A DNA stretch of 64,000 bases from Mesoflavibacter sp037029465 (GTDB lineage: Bacteria > Bacteroidota > Bacteroidia > Flavobacteriales > Flavobacteriaceae): the NCBI RefSeq assembly GCF_037029465.1, contig NZ_JAYMEM010000005.1:186001-250000 (forward strand), read 5' to 3'. Every line of letters begins with the position of its first letter. Positions within the stretch are counted from its first letter, which is position 1. Positions 50,274 to 60,061 of the stretch are shown piece after piece. The notes beneath the pieces were generated by a model. That model saw only the letters and a program-made list of their open reading frames with translations, had not been told where the DNA came from and searched no databases. A program made the translations under genes and the position numbers.

Positions 50274-52436
50274 CTAATTTTTAAAATCTTCTATTTTTTC
50301 AGGTAGTACATCAAAGCCCATATTGAATAATGTAAATCCATAAATATCTGCATATTGCTCTATGGTTTTGCTAACTGGTGTACCAGCACCGTGACCTGCA
50401 TCGGTTTCAATTCTAATTAAAACGGGATTATCTCCTGTTTGTTTTGCTTGTAGTTCAGCAGCAAATTTAAAACTATGTGCAGGTACAACTCTATCATCAT
50501 GATCACCAGTAGTAACTAATGTTGCTGGATATTGAACGCCTTCTTTTACATTGTGTACTGGAGAATATCCTTTTAAATAGTCAAACATTTCTTTACTGTC
50601 TTCTGCTGTACCGTAATCGTAAGCCCAACCTGCACCAGCAGTAAATGTGTGGTAACGTAGCATGTCTAAAACTCCAACAGCAGGTAAGGCAACCTTCATT
50701 AAATCTGGACGTTGCGTCATGGTTGCTCCAACTAATAATCCTCCGTTTGATCCACCTCTAATGGCTAAGTAATCTGATGAAGTATATTTGTTTTCTATAA
50801 GATATTCTGCTGCAGTAATAAAATCGTCAAAAACGTTTTGCTTTTTTTGTTGTGTTCCTGCGTCGTGCCAAGCTTTTCCGTATTCTCCACCACCACGTAA
50901 ATTAGGAACTGCATAAATACCACCTTGCTCCATCCAAACTGCATTTGCAATGCTAAAGCTTGGTGTTAAACTAATGTTGAAACCACCATAACCGTATAGT
51001 ATTGTTGGGTTTTTTCCGTTAAGTTCAATGCCTTTTTTATGTGTAATTATCATTGGTACTTTGGTACCATCTTTTGAAGTGTAAAATACCTGTTTACTTT
51101 CATAATTTTCAGGATTAAAATCGATATCTGGTTTACGATATAATTCAGATGTTCCGTTTTCGATATCGTACTTATAGATGCTTCCTGGTGTTACATAATT
51201 TGTAAACGAGTAGTAAAGCTCTTTTTCTTCTTTTTTAGCACCAAATCCGCCAGCACTACCAACGCCAGGTAATTCTACTTCACGCACTAATTTACCAGAA
51301 TAATCATATTGTAATACTTTTGATACAGCATCTACCATATATTCTGCAAAGAAGTAACCACCAGCTTTTGATGCACTTAATACATTTTTAGTTTCAGGGA
51401 TTACGTCTTTCCAGTTTTCTGGAGCTGGGTTAGAAGCGTTAACAGTTACTAATCTTTGGTTAGGCGCATCAAGATTTGTGACTATAAAAAGTTGATCACC
51501 TTCATTTTCTAAAATATACGTATCACTATCTGTGTGATCTAAAATAGTAACAAAATCACTATTTGGTTTTGTTAAATCTTTAATTAATAATTTATTTCCT
51601 GAAGTTGATATACGAGGTGAAATAATTAAAAACCGATCATCTCTAGTAACGTTTCCATAGATATAACGGTGTTTTTCGGCTTCTGTACCTCCATAAATTA
51701 ATTGGTCTTCGCTTTGTGGTGTTCCTAATTTATGATAGTAAACCTTGTGTTGGTCTGTTTTTGCAGATAGCTCACTTCCTTTTGGTTTGTCATAACTTGA
51801 GTAGTAAAAACCTTCGTTTTTGTACCAAGACATGCCGCTAAATTTAATATCGACTAAAGTATCTTCAATGATTTCTTTGGTTTCTACATCCATAATTAAA
51901 ATCTTACGCCAGTCGCTTCCTCCTTCAGAAATGCTGTAGGCTAAAATTTCGCCATTTTTAGAGAAGCTAGCTCCGCCAAGCGAGATGGTTCCGTCTTCTT
52001 TAAATGTGTTTGGATCTAAGAAAACTTCAGCCGTTTCTGGATTTTCACCAGTTTTATAACGATAGATTACATATTGGTTTTGTAAACCATCATTTTTATA
52101 AAAATAGGTGTAGTTTCCTTCTTTAAAAGGCGATCCTATTTTTTCATAATTCCATAGTTTAGACAGACGCTCTTTTAGTTGTTCGCGATATGGGATATTA
52201 GCTAAATAACCTTGCGTTACTTTATTTTCTGCTTTAACCCAAGCTTCGGTCTCTGCACTTCTGTCATCTTCAAGCCATCTATATGGGTCTTTTACAGTTT
52301 CACCAAAATAGGTGTCTACTGTATCTACTTTTTTAGTTTCGGGGTAGGTAAGTTTTATTGTTTCTTTTTGCTTCATTTCTTCTTTACAAGACATTATGGT
52401 GATTAGGGAAAATAGACCAATAGCTAACTTTTTCAT
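50274..52436 (-). CDS. Prolyl oligopeptidase (S9A) lipoprotein
   Basis: 720 residues. A signal with lipobox (LFSLITIMSC) precedes a seven-bladed propeller (about 70-430) and the alpha/beta-hydrolase domain. The triad is Ser in RGGSNGGLL, Asp in GDHDDRVVP and His in DAGHGAG. It cleaves proline-containing peptides. The export signal places it in the envelope. Single-gene transcript flanked by terminators. Confidence 0.93.
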   Translation of the reverse strand: MKKLAIGLFSLITIMSCKEEMKQKETIKLTYPETKKVDTVDTYFGETVKDPYRWLEDDRSAETEAWVKAENKVTQGYLANIPYREQLKERLSKLWNYEKIGSPFKEGNYTYFYKNDGLQNQYVIYRYKTGENPETAEVFLDPNTFKEDGTISLGGASFSKNGEILAYSISEGGSDWRKILIMDVETKEIIEDTLVDIKFSGMSWYKNEGFYYSSYDKPKGSELSAKTDQHKVYYHKLGTPQSEDQLIYGGTEAEKHRYIYGNVTRDDRFLIISPRISTSGNKLLIKDLTKPNSDFVTILDHTDSDTYILENEGDQLFIVTNLDAPNQRLVTVNASNPAPENWKDVIPETKNVLSASKAGGYFFAEYMVDAVSKVLQYDYSGKLVREVELPGVGSAGGFGAKKEEKELYYSFTNYVTPGSIYKYDIENGTSELYRKPDIDFNPENYESKQVFYTSKDGTKVPMIITHKKGIELNGKNPTILYGYGGFNISLTPSFSIANAVWMEQGGIYAVPNLRGGGEYGKAWHDAGTQQKKQNVFDDFITAAEYLIENKYTSSDYLAIRGGSNGGLLVGATMTQRPDLMKVALPAVGVLDMLRYHTFTAGAGWAYDYGTAEDSKEMFDYLKGYSPVHNVKEGVQYPATLVTTGDHDDRVVPAHSFKFAAELQAKQTGDNPVLIRIETDAGHGAGTPVSKTIEQYADIYGFTLFNMGFDVLPEKIEDFKN

Positions 52437-52475
52437 TTTTAGTTGAATTTTGATTTATTGACTTTAAAAATAAAC

Positions 52476-52512
52476 AAAAAAGCGCTTGTAAGAGGTTTAC
52501 AAACGCTTTTTA
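52476..52512 (-). terminator. Terminator after the FG-GAP T9SS gene
   Basis: AAAAAGCG-C-TTGTAA and TTACAA-A-CGCTTTTT, one mismatch, 23 bases after the stop at 52535. Confidence 0.8.
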
Positions 52513-52534
52513 AGACTTTTTTAAAGTTGAAATA

Positions 52535-54628
52535 TTATTTTTTGATGAATTTTTGTGCTTTTACACTTCCGTTAGCGTCTATTTTTAAAATGTAATTTCC
52601 GCTTTGTAATCTTGATACATCAATTTTGTTATCATAAATTTTTCCTTTGAATGCTTGTCTTCCAGAAATATCAAAAATTGAAAATTCTGCTTTATCAAGC
52701 TCATGGTTTTCAGTATTTAGATTTAAATAATGAGAGGTTGGATTAGGATATAAAATTAAGTCTGAAATTAAAAACTCATCAACACTTAGTTGGTTGGTTC
52801 CTTCTACGTAATTATGCGTTTGATTGATTGCAGGATTGAAAATAGTATCTACAATACCTGAAGGCCATTCAATAGTAATGCTGGTTATTGAAGTGTCTGT
52901 GCCTAAACCAAAATGAGCGTTTAAAGTATTCATGTACCTAAATCCGTCACCACTTCTTACATCACGAATTTGAGAACCCGATGGTGTTTCTACAGTTATT
53001 CTAGCTCCGATTCCGTTAATGTTACTTGCAGTACCAACAGTGTTAATTGTAATCCAGTTATTGGCTGTTGTATCATTCATAAAAATAGTACCGCCACTAC
53101 TAAACCCATCAATAAACCCATCGTTATTTAAGTCTCCAAAAGAGCCAACAGGTAAGACGTTTTCATATAAAGTGAAGGTCATATCTCCATTTCCTATTAG
53201 TAAATTTCCGTTAGAAGCGATGTCTAAGTTTCCGTCGTTGTCAAAATCATAAGTCACATTTTCTATACCTGTTGAAGTCATCGTTAAAACTCCAGATGTT
53301 GAGGATACATCTGTAAAAGTTACATTGCCACTTCCGTCAATATCATTCCGCATTAATTTATGAGCGCCAGTACTAGCACCAACAAAAACATCCATATCAC
53401 CATCGTTATCAAAATCTCCCCAAGCAGAAGACCATGTTTGCATTGGGTCTGAAAGCCCTATTGTTGATGCTACTTCTGTGTAAGATACAATTAAATTATC
53501 ATTGACATCGTAATACGATTCGTTACGGTGCATTTGGTTGCGTCTTCTAGCTTCTTCACCACCACATTTAGCGATAAACATATCCGAGTCTCCATCATTA
53601 TCATAGTCAACCCAAATTGATCCATAATGTCCACCAGAAGAGTAATCTCCTAAATTAAAAGGAGCGCCAGAAGTTGCGGTTTGGTAATATGTTAAGTTTC
53701 CGCTACCATCATTTAAATAATAAACTGTTGGTTGCACATCGTGGCACACAAAAGCATCTAAGTGACCATCCATATTGATATCTACAAAATTAGAACGCTG
53801 AGAAAACACATATTCTGAGCCGGAAATTTCTGTAAAACCAGTTCCAGTTCCGTCAGACCTCATAAAAGTTACTCCAGATCCGCCACCATAAACTAAATCT
53901 GTGTAGCCATCTGCGTTATAATCTGCTGCAGCAAGACTCCAACTTGGAGTAAAATCTGCAGAAGTAGTTGTAATATTTACGTTATCAAATCCGCCTGTTG
54001 TTAGTTGGTGACGAATATTAATATTTGTAGCATTTACCGCAACAATATCATCTAAAAAATCGCCATTCATATCGACTACAGCTCTGTTAGTTCCTGTAGT
54101 AGAAAGGCTTTGCTGAGTAAAAGTAACTGGTGCTGGTGGTGGTGGATTTACAACGGTTCCTTCAATAAGTTCCCAATCAAAACCACTATCATTCCATCTG
54201 TCATCAAAAGCGATGTAATATGTTGTACCACTAATAACATTAAAAGTAGCTACTGAAAGAAACCCAGAACCAGCGTCATCATCTCCGCCTTCACAAACTA
54301 AACTGCCACAAACACCAGAGTAGATGTGTACGCGTGTATCTAATCCTGAGTTTTGAGCTAAATCTGTAGTAATTGTTACTGTGTAATTGTCGTTTGGAAT
54401 GTATCTGTACCACTCACCATTAGATGCACCACTTCCGTTGGCAGCACAGATGGGAGAAGGTATTTCTGTTCCATTAATACCAACGCCTGCAACTTCTGCA
54501 ATTGTAAAAGTACCTGCAGTTGTAATTGCTGTATCAGCGTCTGCTTCTGCGCAAGAGTTTGAGTTAGTTTGTGCTAAGCTGTAATAGGAAAAAGCTAAGC
54601 ATAAGATTAATAGTAGTTTTGTTTTCAT
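52535..54628 (-). CDS. FG-GAP/VCBS and ASPIC/UnbV repeat protein with T9SS sorting domain
   Basis: 697 residues. Signal peptide (LLLILCLAFSYYSLAQ), then a pre-propeptidase-like beta domain (about 30-165) ending in a Pro-rich linker. Several calcium-binding FG-GAP blades follow (DYNADGYTDLVYGG, WVDYDNDGDSDMFIAK, DFDNDGDMDVFVG, DFDNDGNLDIASNG), and an ASPIC/UnbV domain (RSGDGFRYMNTLNAHFGLGT). The last 75 residues (LILYPNPTSHYL to KKFIKK-like end) are a T9SS type A tail. A surface adhesin or binding protein is likely. Cotranscribed with the cytochrome-like lipoprotein gene 15 bases upstream. Confidence 0.9.
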   Translation of the reverse strand: MKTKLLLILCLAFSYYSLAQTNSNSCAEADADTAITTAGTFTIAEVAGVGINGTEIPSPICAANGSGASNGEWYRYIPNDNYTVTITTDLAQNSGLDTRVHIYSGVCGSLVCEGGDDDAGSGFLSVATFNVISGTTYYIAFDDRWNDSGFDWELIEGTVVNPPPPAPVTFTQQSLSTTGTNRAVVDMNGDFLDDIVAVNATNINIRHQLTTGGFDNVNITTTSADFTPSWSLAAADYNADGYTDLVYGGGSGVTFMRSDGTGTGFTEISGSEYVFSQRSNFVDINMDGHLDAFVCHDVQPTVYYLNDGSGNLTYYQTATSGAPFNLGDYSSGGHYGSIWVDYDNDGDSDMFIAKCGGEEARRRNQMHRNESYYDVNDNLIVSYTEVASTIGLSDPMQTWSSAWGDFDNDGDMDVFVGASTGAHKLMRNDIDGSGNVTFTDVSSTSGVLTMTSTGIENVTYDFDNDGNLDIASNGNLLIGNGDMTFTLYENVLPVGSFGDLNNDGFIDGFSSGGTIFMNDTTANNWITINTVGTASNINGIGARITVETPSGSQIRDVRSGDGFRYMNTLNAHFGLGTDTSITSITIEWPSGIVDTIFNPAINQTHNYVEGTNQLSVDEFLISDLILYPNPTSHYLNLNTENHELDKAEFSIFDISGRQAFKGKIYDNKIDVSRLQSGNYILKIDANGSVKAQKFIKK

Positions 54629-54643
54629 AATTAAGAGTTAGTT

Positions 54644-55732
54644 TTAGTCGCAGGTTATTGTAAGAGAGTTAATCCAATCTTCAAGTAGTTGTACGCCTTC
54701 TTCGTGTACAAGTGTTCTTCCTAAAAGAGGCATTCTTTGATCTTCAAGGGTTGTACTAAGTCTAAAATGCATTACAGATCGTGCTACATTATTAGGAACA
54801 ATAATATCTGTGTAGGGTGAAATTTCGGTATCAGGTGGAACACATGTGCCAAGACTAGATTCATCTACATAATCACCAAAAGCAAGTCTAATTGGTCTAT
54901 AGTCACAGTGTTTGTTGTCAGAATGACAATGCGCACAATTAATATCTAAATAACCTCTCATTCTATCTTGAATTGGTAAACTTGTGTCTTCCCAATTGGC
55001 AATGGTATTTATTGAATTTGGTAGATTATCATTAAGGTATCCCATCTCTATCCATTTAGATAATTGGTTTTTATTACCATCTGAAAACAATAAACTTTTG
55101 TTGATATTTTGAGGTTTTAAAGCAATAGGAGTAGCGTTAACACCATCTTTATGACAAGTAAAACATTCTGCTTCTGATGGAATTCTGTAAGATGTAGATT
55201 TTACAACACCATTTTCCATAAAGTTAATATCTGTTGTACTTCCATTCATATCAAGGTAAGCTTCTGTTTGAGCGTCATTCCACACATATTCTGCAAATTT
55301 CCATCCTTCTGAAGTATTGTACATCAAGCGAGTTTCGATAATACGCGTAGTATTGTTTGGCTGAATAGTATCGTAATAAAAGTTTTTTATTAAAACAGTT
55401 CCGATAGGGAAATTTAGAGTTGAAAAGTCATTAACATAAGATGCAGAAACATTTTCTGGCATCCAAATAAACCTTTTTTTATGAGCATAATCTGTAAATA
55501 ATGTATTGATGGGCTCGTAAGGAATCACTCCATAAGAAGGCGCTAAATCTTTTAGATTGCCCTCAAAAAATCTGTATTCTGATAATTGTTGAAAAGGAGC
55601 AGCATCAGGATTGAATACTACTGGAGATTCTGGTGTGTTATTATTTGGGACTTCAACGTATTCTTCTTTAGAAGAACATGAAATCAAAAAAGTAATAAGT
55701 ATAAATGTAACGTAGCGTAATTGTTTTTTCAT
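54644..55732 (-). CDS. Diheme cytochrome c-like lipoprotein (SO_2930-like)
   Basis: 362 residues, lipoprotein (FILITFLISC). Two CxxCH heme-binding motifs are visible: CFTCH near residue 193 and CAHCH near 272, followed by a further Cys/His cluster (SDNKHCDYRP). The surrounding pattern (FFEGNLKDLAP, YEPINTLFTDYAHKKRFIWMP) matches what I recall as the SO_2930 diheme family, which is often paired with a repeat protein. Electron-transfer partner unknown. It is upstream of the FG-GAP T9SS gene, in the same operon. Confidence 0.8.
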   Translation of the reverse strand: MKKQLRYVTFILITFLISCSSKEEYVEVPNNNTPESPVVFNPDAAPFQQLSEYRFFEGNLKDLAPSYGVIPYEPINTLFTDYAHKKRFIWMPENVSASYVNDFSTLNFPIGTVLIKNFYYDTIQPNNTTRIIETRLMYNTSEGWKFAEYVWNDAQTEAYLDMNGSTTDINFMENGVVKSTSYRIPSEAECFTCHKDGVNATPIALKPQNINKSLLFSDGNKNQLSKWIEMGYLNDNLPNSINTIANWEDTSLPIQDRMRGYLDINCAHCHSDNKHCDYRPIRLAFGDYVDESSLGTCVPPDTEISPYTDIIVPNNVARSVMHFRLSTTLEDQRMPLLGRTLVHEEGVQLLEDWINSLTITCD

Positions 55733-55828
55733 CTAAATAGTTGTCATTAATAGCTTTACAAGATATTAATTTTTTTAACACCTTGTAAAGCTAATTAGAT
55801 GATTTTACGCTAATAGATTGAAAATAGT

Positions 55829-56818
55829 TTAAAGAAGGCTGTTTTCTATTAGGTATTCTGCAATTTGAATAGTGTTTGTTGCTGCACCTTTACGTAAGTT
55901 GTCTGCAACAATCCACATGTTTAAAGTGTTTGGTTGAGTTTCGTCGCGTCTTATACGTCCAACAAAAACTTCATCTTTATCATGCGCATAAATAGGCATT
56001 GGATAGGTGTTTGTTTCTGTATTGTCTTGAACGATAACACCAGGTGTTTCACTTAATAATTTACGAACTTCAGCTAAATCAAAATCGTTTTCAAACTCAA
56101 CGTTAACAGACTCACTATGTCCACCAGCAGTTGGTATTCTTACTGCTGTTGCAGAAACAGAAAACGTACGATCGTCAAGTATTTTTTGAGGTTCGCGCGC
56201 TAGTTTCATTTCTTCTTTAGTGTAACCGTTAGCTTCAAAAACATCACAATGCGGTAATGCATTTTTGCCAATTGGATAAGGGTAAGCCATTTCACCATCA
56301 ACACCAGCAATTTCGTTTTCTAATTGTCTAACCGCTTTTACCCCGGTACCAGAAACTGATTGGTAGGTTGAAACAACAACACGTTTCATTTTATATTTTT
56401 TATGAAGTGGTGCCAAGCACATCACTAACTGTATCGTTGAACAGTTCGGATTAGCTATAATTTTATCTTCTTTAGTCAATTGCGATGCGTTAATTTCAGG
56501 AACGACTAACTTTTTAGTTTCATCCATACGCCACGCAGAAGAGTTATCTACTACTGTTGTGCCAGCATCGGCAAATTTTGGAGCCCATTCTAAAGAAGTG
56601 CTTCCTCCAGCCGAAAATAATGCAATGTCAGGACGCATAGATACAGCAGTTTCTAAGCCAACAACTTTATAATCTTTGTCTTTGTAAGAGATTGTTTTTC
56701 CTACCGATTTTTCTGAAGCGACAGGTATTAATTCCGTTACCGGAAAGTTACGCTCTGCTAAGACTTTTAACATGACTTCGCCAACCATTCCTGTGGCTCC
56801 AACAACAGCTACTTTCAT
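55829..56818 (-). CDS. asd: Aspartate-semialdehyde dehydrogenase
   Basis: 329 residues, NADP-dependent enzyme at the branch point to lysine/DAP, methionine and threonine. VAVVGATGMVGEVMLKVL is the nucleotide-binding motif, Cys in NPNCSTIQLV is the nucleophile, and GGHSESVNVEF carries the catalytic His region. Single gene. Confidence 0.95.
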   Translation of the reverse strand: MKVAVVGATGMVGEVMLKVLAERNFPVTELIPVASEKSVGKTISYKDKDYKVVGLETAVSMRPDIALFSAGGSTSLEWAPKFADAGTTVVDNSSAWRMDETKKLVVPEINASQLTKEDKIIANPNCSTIQLVMCLAPLHKKYKMKRVVVSTYQSVSGTGVKAVRQLENEIAGVDGEMAYPYPIGKNALPHCDVFEANGYTKEEMKLAREPQKILDDRTFSVSATAVRIPTAGGHSESVNVEFENDFDLAEVRKLLSETPGVIVQDNTETNTYPMPIYAHDKDEVFVGRIRRDETQPNTLNMWIVADNLRKGAATNTIQIAEYLIENSLL

Positions 56819-56905
56819 TTTGTTTGTAGTTTTAAAAATTTGGCAGTAAAATTAGAGTATTTATAGTATTTGAGAGCAAATAATTTCTTAAAAAAAGACA
56901 TAAAA

Positions 56906-56936
56906 AAATCAGGAACTAGTAAATAATTCCTGATTT
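56906..56936 (-). terminator. Terminator after mscL
   Basis: AAATCAGGAA and TTCCTGATTT across 11 bases, 22 bases after the mscL stop, with A/T flanks. Confidence 0.75.
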
Positions 56937-56957
56937 GATATAAAATGTTGTTTTAGA

Positions 56958-57365
56958 TTACTTTTTTAAAGCGTCTCTAATCTCTTTTAATAAGTCAATT
57001 TCAGATGGTCCTGCAGGAGCTGCTGGCGCTTCTTCTTTTGGCTTTTTAGTTTTGTTGTAGGCTTTTACAATCATAAATAACACAAAACCAACAATAATTA
57101 AGTTAATAATAGAATTAACCCATTTACCATACATTATTGCATTTTCTGGTTTTGTTATTTCTCCATCAGCACTTACAACAGCTTCAGATAATACAATTTT
57201 TAAATCTGAAAAATCAACACCTCCAGTAAACGAACCAACAATTGGCATCATAATATCTGTTACAAATCCGTTTACCACCATACCTACTGCGCCAGCAAGT
57301 AATACGGCAACTGCTAAATCTATGACATTACCTGTCATGATAAAATTCTTAAATTCTTTAAGCAT
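56958..57365 (-). CDS. mscL: Large-conductance mechanosensitive channel
   Basis: 135 residues. The N-terminal amphipathic helix and TM1 (KEFKNFIMTGNVIDLAVAV) and TM2 (WVNSIINLIIVGFVLFMIV) are intact, with a periplasmic loop between and the C-terminal bundle (SEIDLLKEIRDALKK). It opens under osmotic down-shock to release solutes. Confidence 0.95.
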   Translation of the reverse strand: MLKEFKNFIMTGNVIDLAVAVLLAGAVGMVVNGFVTDIMMPIVGSFTGGVDFSDLKIVLSEAVVSADGEITKPENAIMYGKWVNSIINLIIVGFVLFMIVKAYNKTKKPKEEAPAAPAGPSEIDLLKEIRDALKK

Positions 57366-57462
57366 AATCTTAAATTTTTGTGTTAGTTAACTTTTAATTT
57401 GAGAATGAATTTAATTAAAAATTTAACAAATTAGGCTAATTACTTACAGAAAAAATCAGGTT

Positions 57463-58569
57463 TTATCGATGAATGACGCGTTTTATACGCTGAGAGATAG
57501 CTGTAATCAACTCGTAAGAAATGGATTGCACAGTTTCTGCTAAATCTTCGGCTGTATTATTAGCATCAAAAATAATAACTTCATCTCCTTCTTTACAGTC
57601 AATATTAGTCACATCTACCATAATCATATCCATACAAACATTACCTAAAATAGGTGCTTTTTGATTATGTATGGTAATGTAGCCTTTACCTTTTCCGTAT
57701 TGTCTTTTTATACCATCTGCATGACCAATAGGTATGGTTGCAGTTATTGTATCTTGACTGGCAACAAAACCTCTGTTGTATCCTAAACTATCTCCTTTTT
57801 TAAGATGATGAATTTGAGAGATAATACTTTTTAAACTAGCAATTGGCTTGAGGTCTTTATTATATTTTGGGTCGTTACCAAATCCATAGAGTCCGATACC
57901 ACTTCTTACCATGTCAAAATGAGCTTCGGGATAATTTAAAATTCCAGATGTATTGCACATGTGTAAAAAAGCTTCGTAACCCAAACCTGTATTAAAAGTT
58001 TTTGCAATGTTTTTAAAACTTTCAATTTGATTTAAAGTGAATTCTCTTTCATTTAAATCTTCACTTGCTGCTAAATGCGAAAATAGAGAACGTACCTTGA
58101 TGCTTTTAGTTGAATGTAAATTGCTTAAAACAGTTTCAATATCTTGTTCTGAAAAACCAATGCGGTTTAATCCTGTATTAAATTTTATATGAACAGGATA
58201 GTTGGTTTGCTTGTGTTTTTCCGCGTAAGCGATAAACAAATCCAAAATACGCTTAGAGTACATGCTTGGCTCTAAACAACGTTCAATTATAGTATCAAAA
58301 TTTACTGGTTGCGGATGTAGTACTAAAATGGGTTTTGTTACACCAGCATCGCGCAAAGCAACACCTTCGTAACTGTAGGCTACAGCAAAATAATCTACGT
58401 TTAAATCTTGTAAGTATTTGGCAATTTCTACAGCGTCACTACCATAAGCAAATGCTTTAACTACTGCTAAAAACTTGGTGTTTGCAGTGGTTTTTGATTT
58501 TAAAAACTCAAAATTTTGTTTTAGTGTTTTTAAATCTATTTCAAGAATGGTTTCTTGTGCCTTAACCAT
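57463..58569 (-). CDS. alr: Alanine racemase
   Basis: 368 residues, PLP enzyme making D-alanine for peptidoglycan. Lys in VVKAFAYGSDA is the PLP lysine (the usual motif is VKANAYGHG; here Asn is replaced by Phe and His-Gly by Ser-Asp). The catalytic tyrosine is in GYNRGFV; the C-terminal barrel is normal in length. Its start overlaps tdk by 8 bases. Confidence 0.9.
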   Translation of the reverse strand: MVKAQETILEIDLKTLKQNFEFLKSKTTANTKFLAVVKAFAYGSDAVEIAKYLQDLNVDYFAVAYSYEGVALRDAGVTKPILVLHPQPVNFDTIIERCLEPSMYSKRILDLFIAYAEKHKQTNYPVHIKFNTGLNRIGFSEQDIETVLSNLHSTKSIKVRSLFSHLAASEDLNEREFTLNQIESFKNIAKTFNTGLGYEAFLHMCNTSGILNYPEAHFDMVRSGIGLYGFGNDPKYNKDLKPIASLKSIISQIHHLKKGDSLGYNRGFVASQDTITATIPIGHADGIKRQYGKGKGYITIHNQKAPILGNVCMDMIMVDVTNIDCKEGDEVIIFDANNTAEDLAETVQSISYELITAISQRIKRVIHR

Positions 58570-59209
58570 TTTTTGTTTCTGGTTTAGTGTCTAGTTGTTC
58601 GGCATCGTTTACCTTCATGTTTTTAATTTTTTCGCGCATGGTTGCTTTGTAATAAGCGGCGCGGCTTAAAGGTTCGTATTCTTCAGTTTCACCTAAAAGT
58701 ACCAAGTTGTCGTTTTGAGATTTACGATAGCTGTATTGTGCTAAGTTGCCTGTTCTTGTACAAACGGCGTGTACTTTTGTAACATATTCTGCAGTAGCCA
58801 TAAGGTTTGGCATTGGCCCAAAAGGGTTACCTTTAAAATCCATGTCTAAACCTGCTACAATAACACGTATGCCTTTATTGGCTAGATCGTTACAAACGCT
58901 TACAATTTCGTCATCAAAAAACTGTGCTTCATCAATACCAACCACATCACAATTATCTGCTAAAATTGGGATATTTGCAGCTGCTGGTACTGGTGTAGAA
59001 CGAATGGAATTTGAGTCATGAGAGACTACTTGTTCTTCGTCATAACGTACGTCTATTGCTGGTTTAAAAATTTCAACTTTTTGTTTTGCAAATTGGGCAC
59101 GTTTTAGTCTTCGAATTAGTTCTTCGGTTTTTCCGGAAAACATTGATCCACAGATGACTTCAATCCATCCAAATTGTTCTTTTTGATTTACTGTATTTTC
59201 AAGAAACAT
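58562..59209 (-). CDS. tdk: Thymidine kinase
   Basis: 215 residues, type II thymidine kinase of the salvage pathway. The P-loop GSMFSGKTEELIRRL, the DEAQFF segment (GIDEAQFFDD) and the lasso region with CTRTGNLAQYSYR are present. The second zinc-ribbon cysteine pair is incomplete by eye. Upstream of and overlapping alr. Confidence 0.93.
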   Translation of the reverse strand: MFLENTVNQKEQFGWIEVICGSMFSGKTEELIRRLKRAQFAKQKVEIFKPAIDVRYDEEQVVSHDSNSIRSTPVPAAANIPILADNCDVVGIDEAQFFDDEIVSVCNDLANKGIRVIVAGLDMDFKGNPFGPMPNLMATAEYVTKVHAVCTRTGNLAQYSYRKSQNDNLVLLGETEEYEPLSRAAYYKATMREKIKNMKVNDAEQLDTKPETKNG

Positions 59210-59329
59210 TTTGTAATTTTAACACTAGAATAAGAATGGTACTTGTTTTTCTATAAAGGTGGCTCAAATTTATTAAAAATCAAAAGGCTATCTTGTATTA
59301 AATTTTAAAAATTATAAAAAAGATAAATC

Positions 59330-60061
59330 ATGAAGAAGAAATTAGAATCAGAATTAATAAGCATTGCGCATAGGATTCTAAAGTTAGGCGGAAAGGAAGA
59401 TGTTAATAAAATGCATGCAGAAGTTGCTGCGCTTTATGAGAAATTAACGGTTTTAAAATTTGCTAATGAAAATTTTGAAGACGATATGCCAACTATTGGT
59501 AATGATTCTTCTTTTTTTGGTATGCTAGATACTGCGTTTAATAACAGAATAAGTGATAATATTGAAGTTGATGATAAAACTTACATCAATTTAGACGACA
59601 CTGAAAATGAAGAAATCACCGAACCTTTAATGGAAAAAATTAAAGATATGGTGGCGCAAATGCCAGAAGAAACTCAAAAGGTTGATGATTTAATAGATGA
59701 GGTTATTCCTGAAAAAAAATATCATAAAAACGATTTTGATGAGATAACTGCTGGTTTTGATCAAATGCCAATTTTTGAGCCTGTTAGTAACCAAAATGGT
59801 ACAGAAAAGAAAAGTCTTAACGACAGATTTAAATCGGGCTTAAACATAGGTTTAAATGACAAACTGGCTTTTATAAAACACCTTTTTGATGGTAGTGCAG
59901 AAGATTACAACCGTGTACTATCTCAATTAAATACAACGTCAGACCTTACAGAAGCAACACACTTAATACGTAATGTTGTAAAACCTGATTACAACAATTG
60001 GGAAGGCAAAGAAGATTATGAAGCTAGATTTATGGAAATTATTGAAGCTAGATTTGAATAA
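59330..60061 (+). CDS. Conserved hypothetical acidic protein upstream of rsmI
   Basis: 243 residues, acidic, no signal peptide. A helical N-terminus (ELISIAHRILKLGGKEDVNKMHAEVAALYEKL) is followed by a low-complexity linker and a C-terminal domain (NDKLAFIKHLFDGSAEDYNRVLSQLN to YEARFMEIIEARFE). The N- and C-terminal segments are the type I recall as conserved in Flavobacteria with no known function. Its stop is immediately followed by the rsmI ATG. Confidence 0.7.
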   Translation: MKKKLESELISIAHRILKLGGKEDVNKMHAEVAALYEKLTVLKFANENFEDDMPTIGNDSSFFGMLDTAFNNRISDNIEVDDKTYINLDDTENEEITEPLMEKIKDMVAQMPEETQKVDDLIDEVIPEKKYHKNDFDEITAGFDQMPIFEPVSNQNGTEKKSLNDRFKSGLNIGLNDKLAFIKHLFDGSAEDYNRVLSQLNTTSDLTEATHLIRNVVKPDYNNWEGKEDYEARFMEIIEARFE

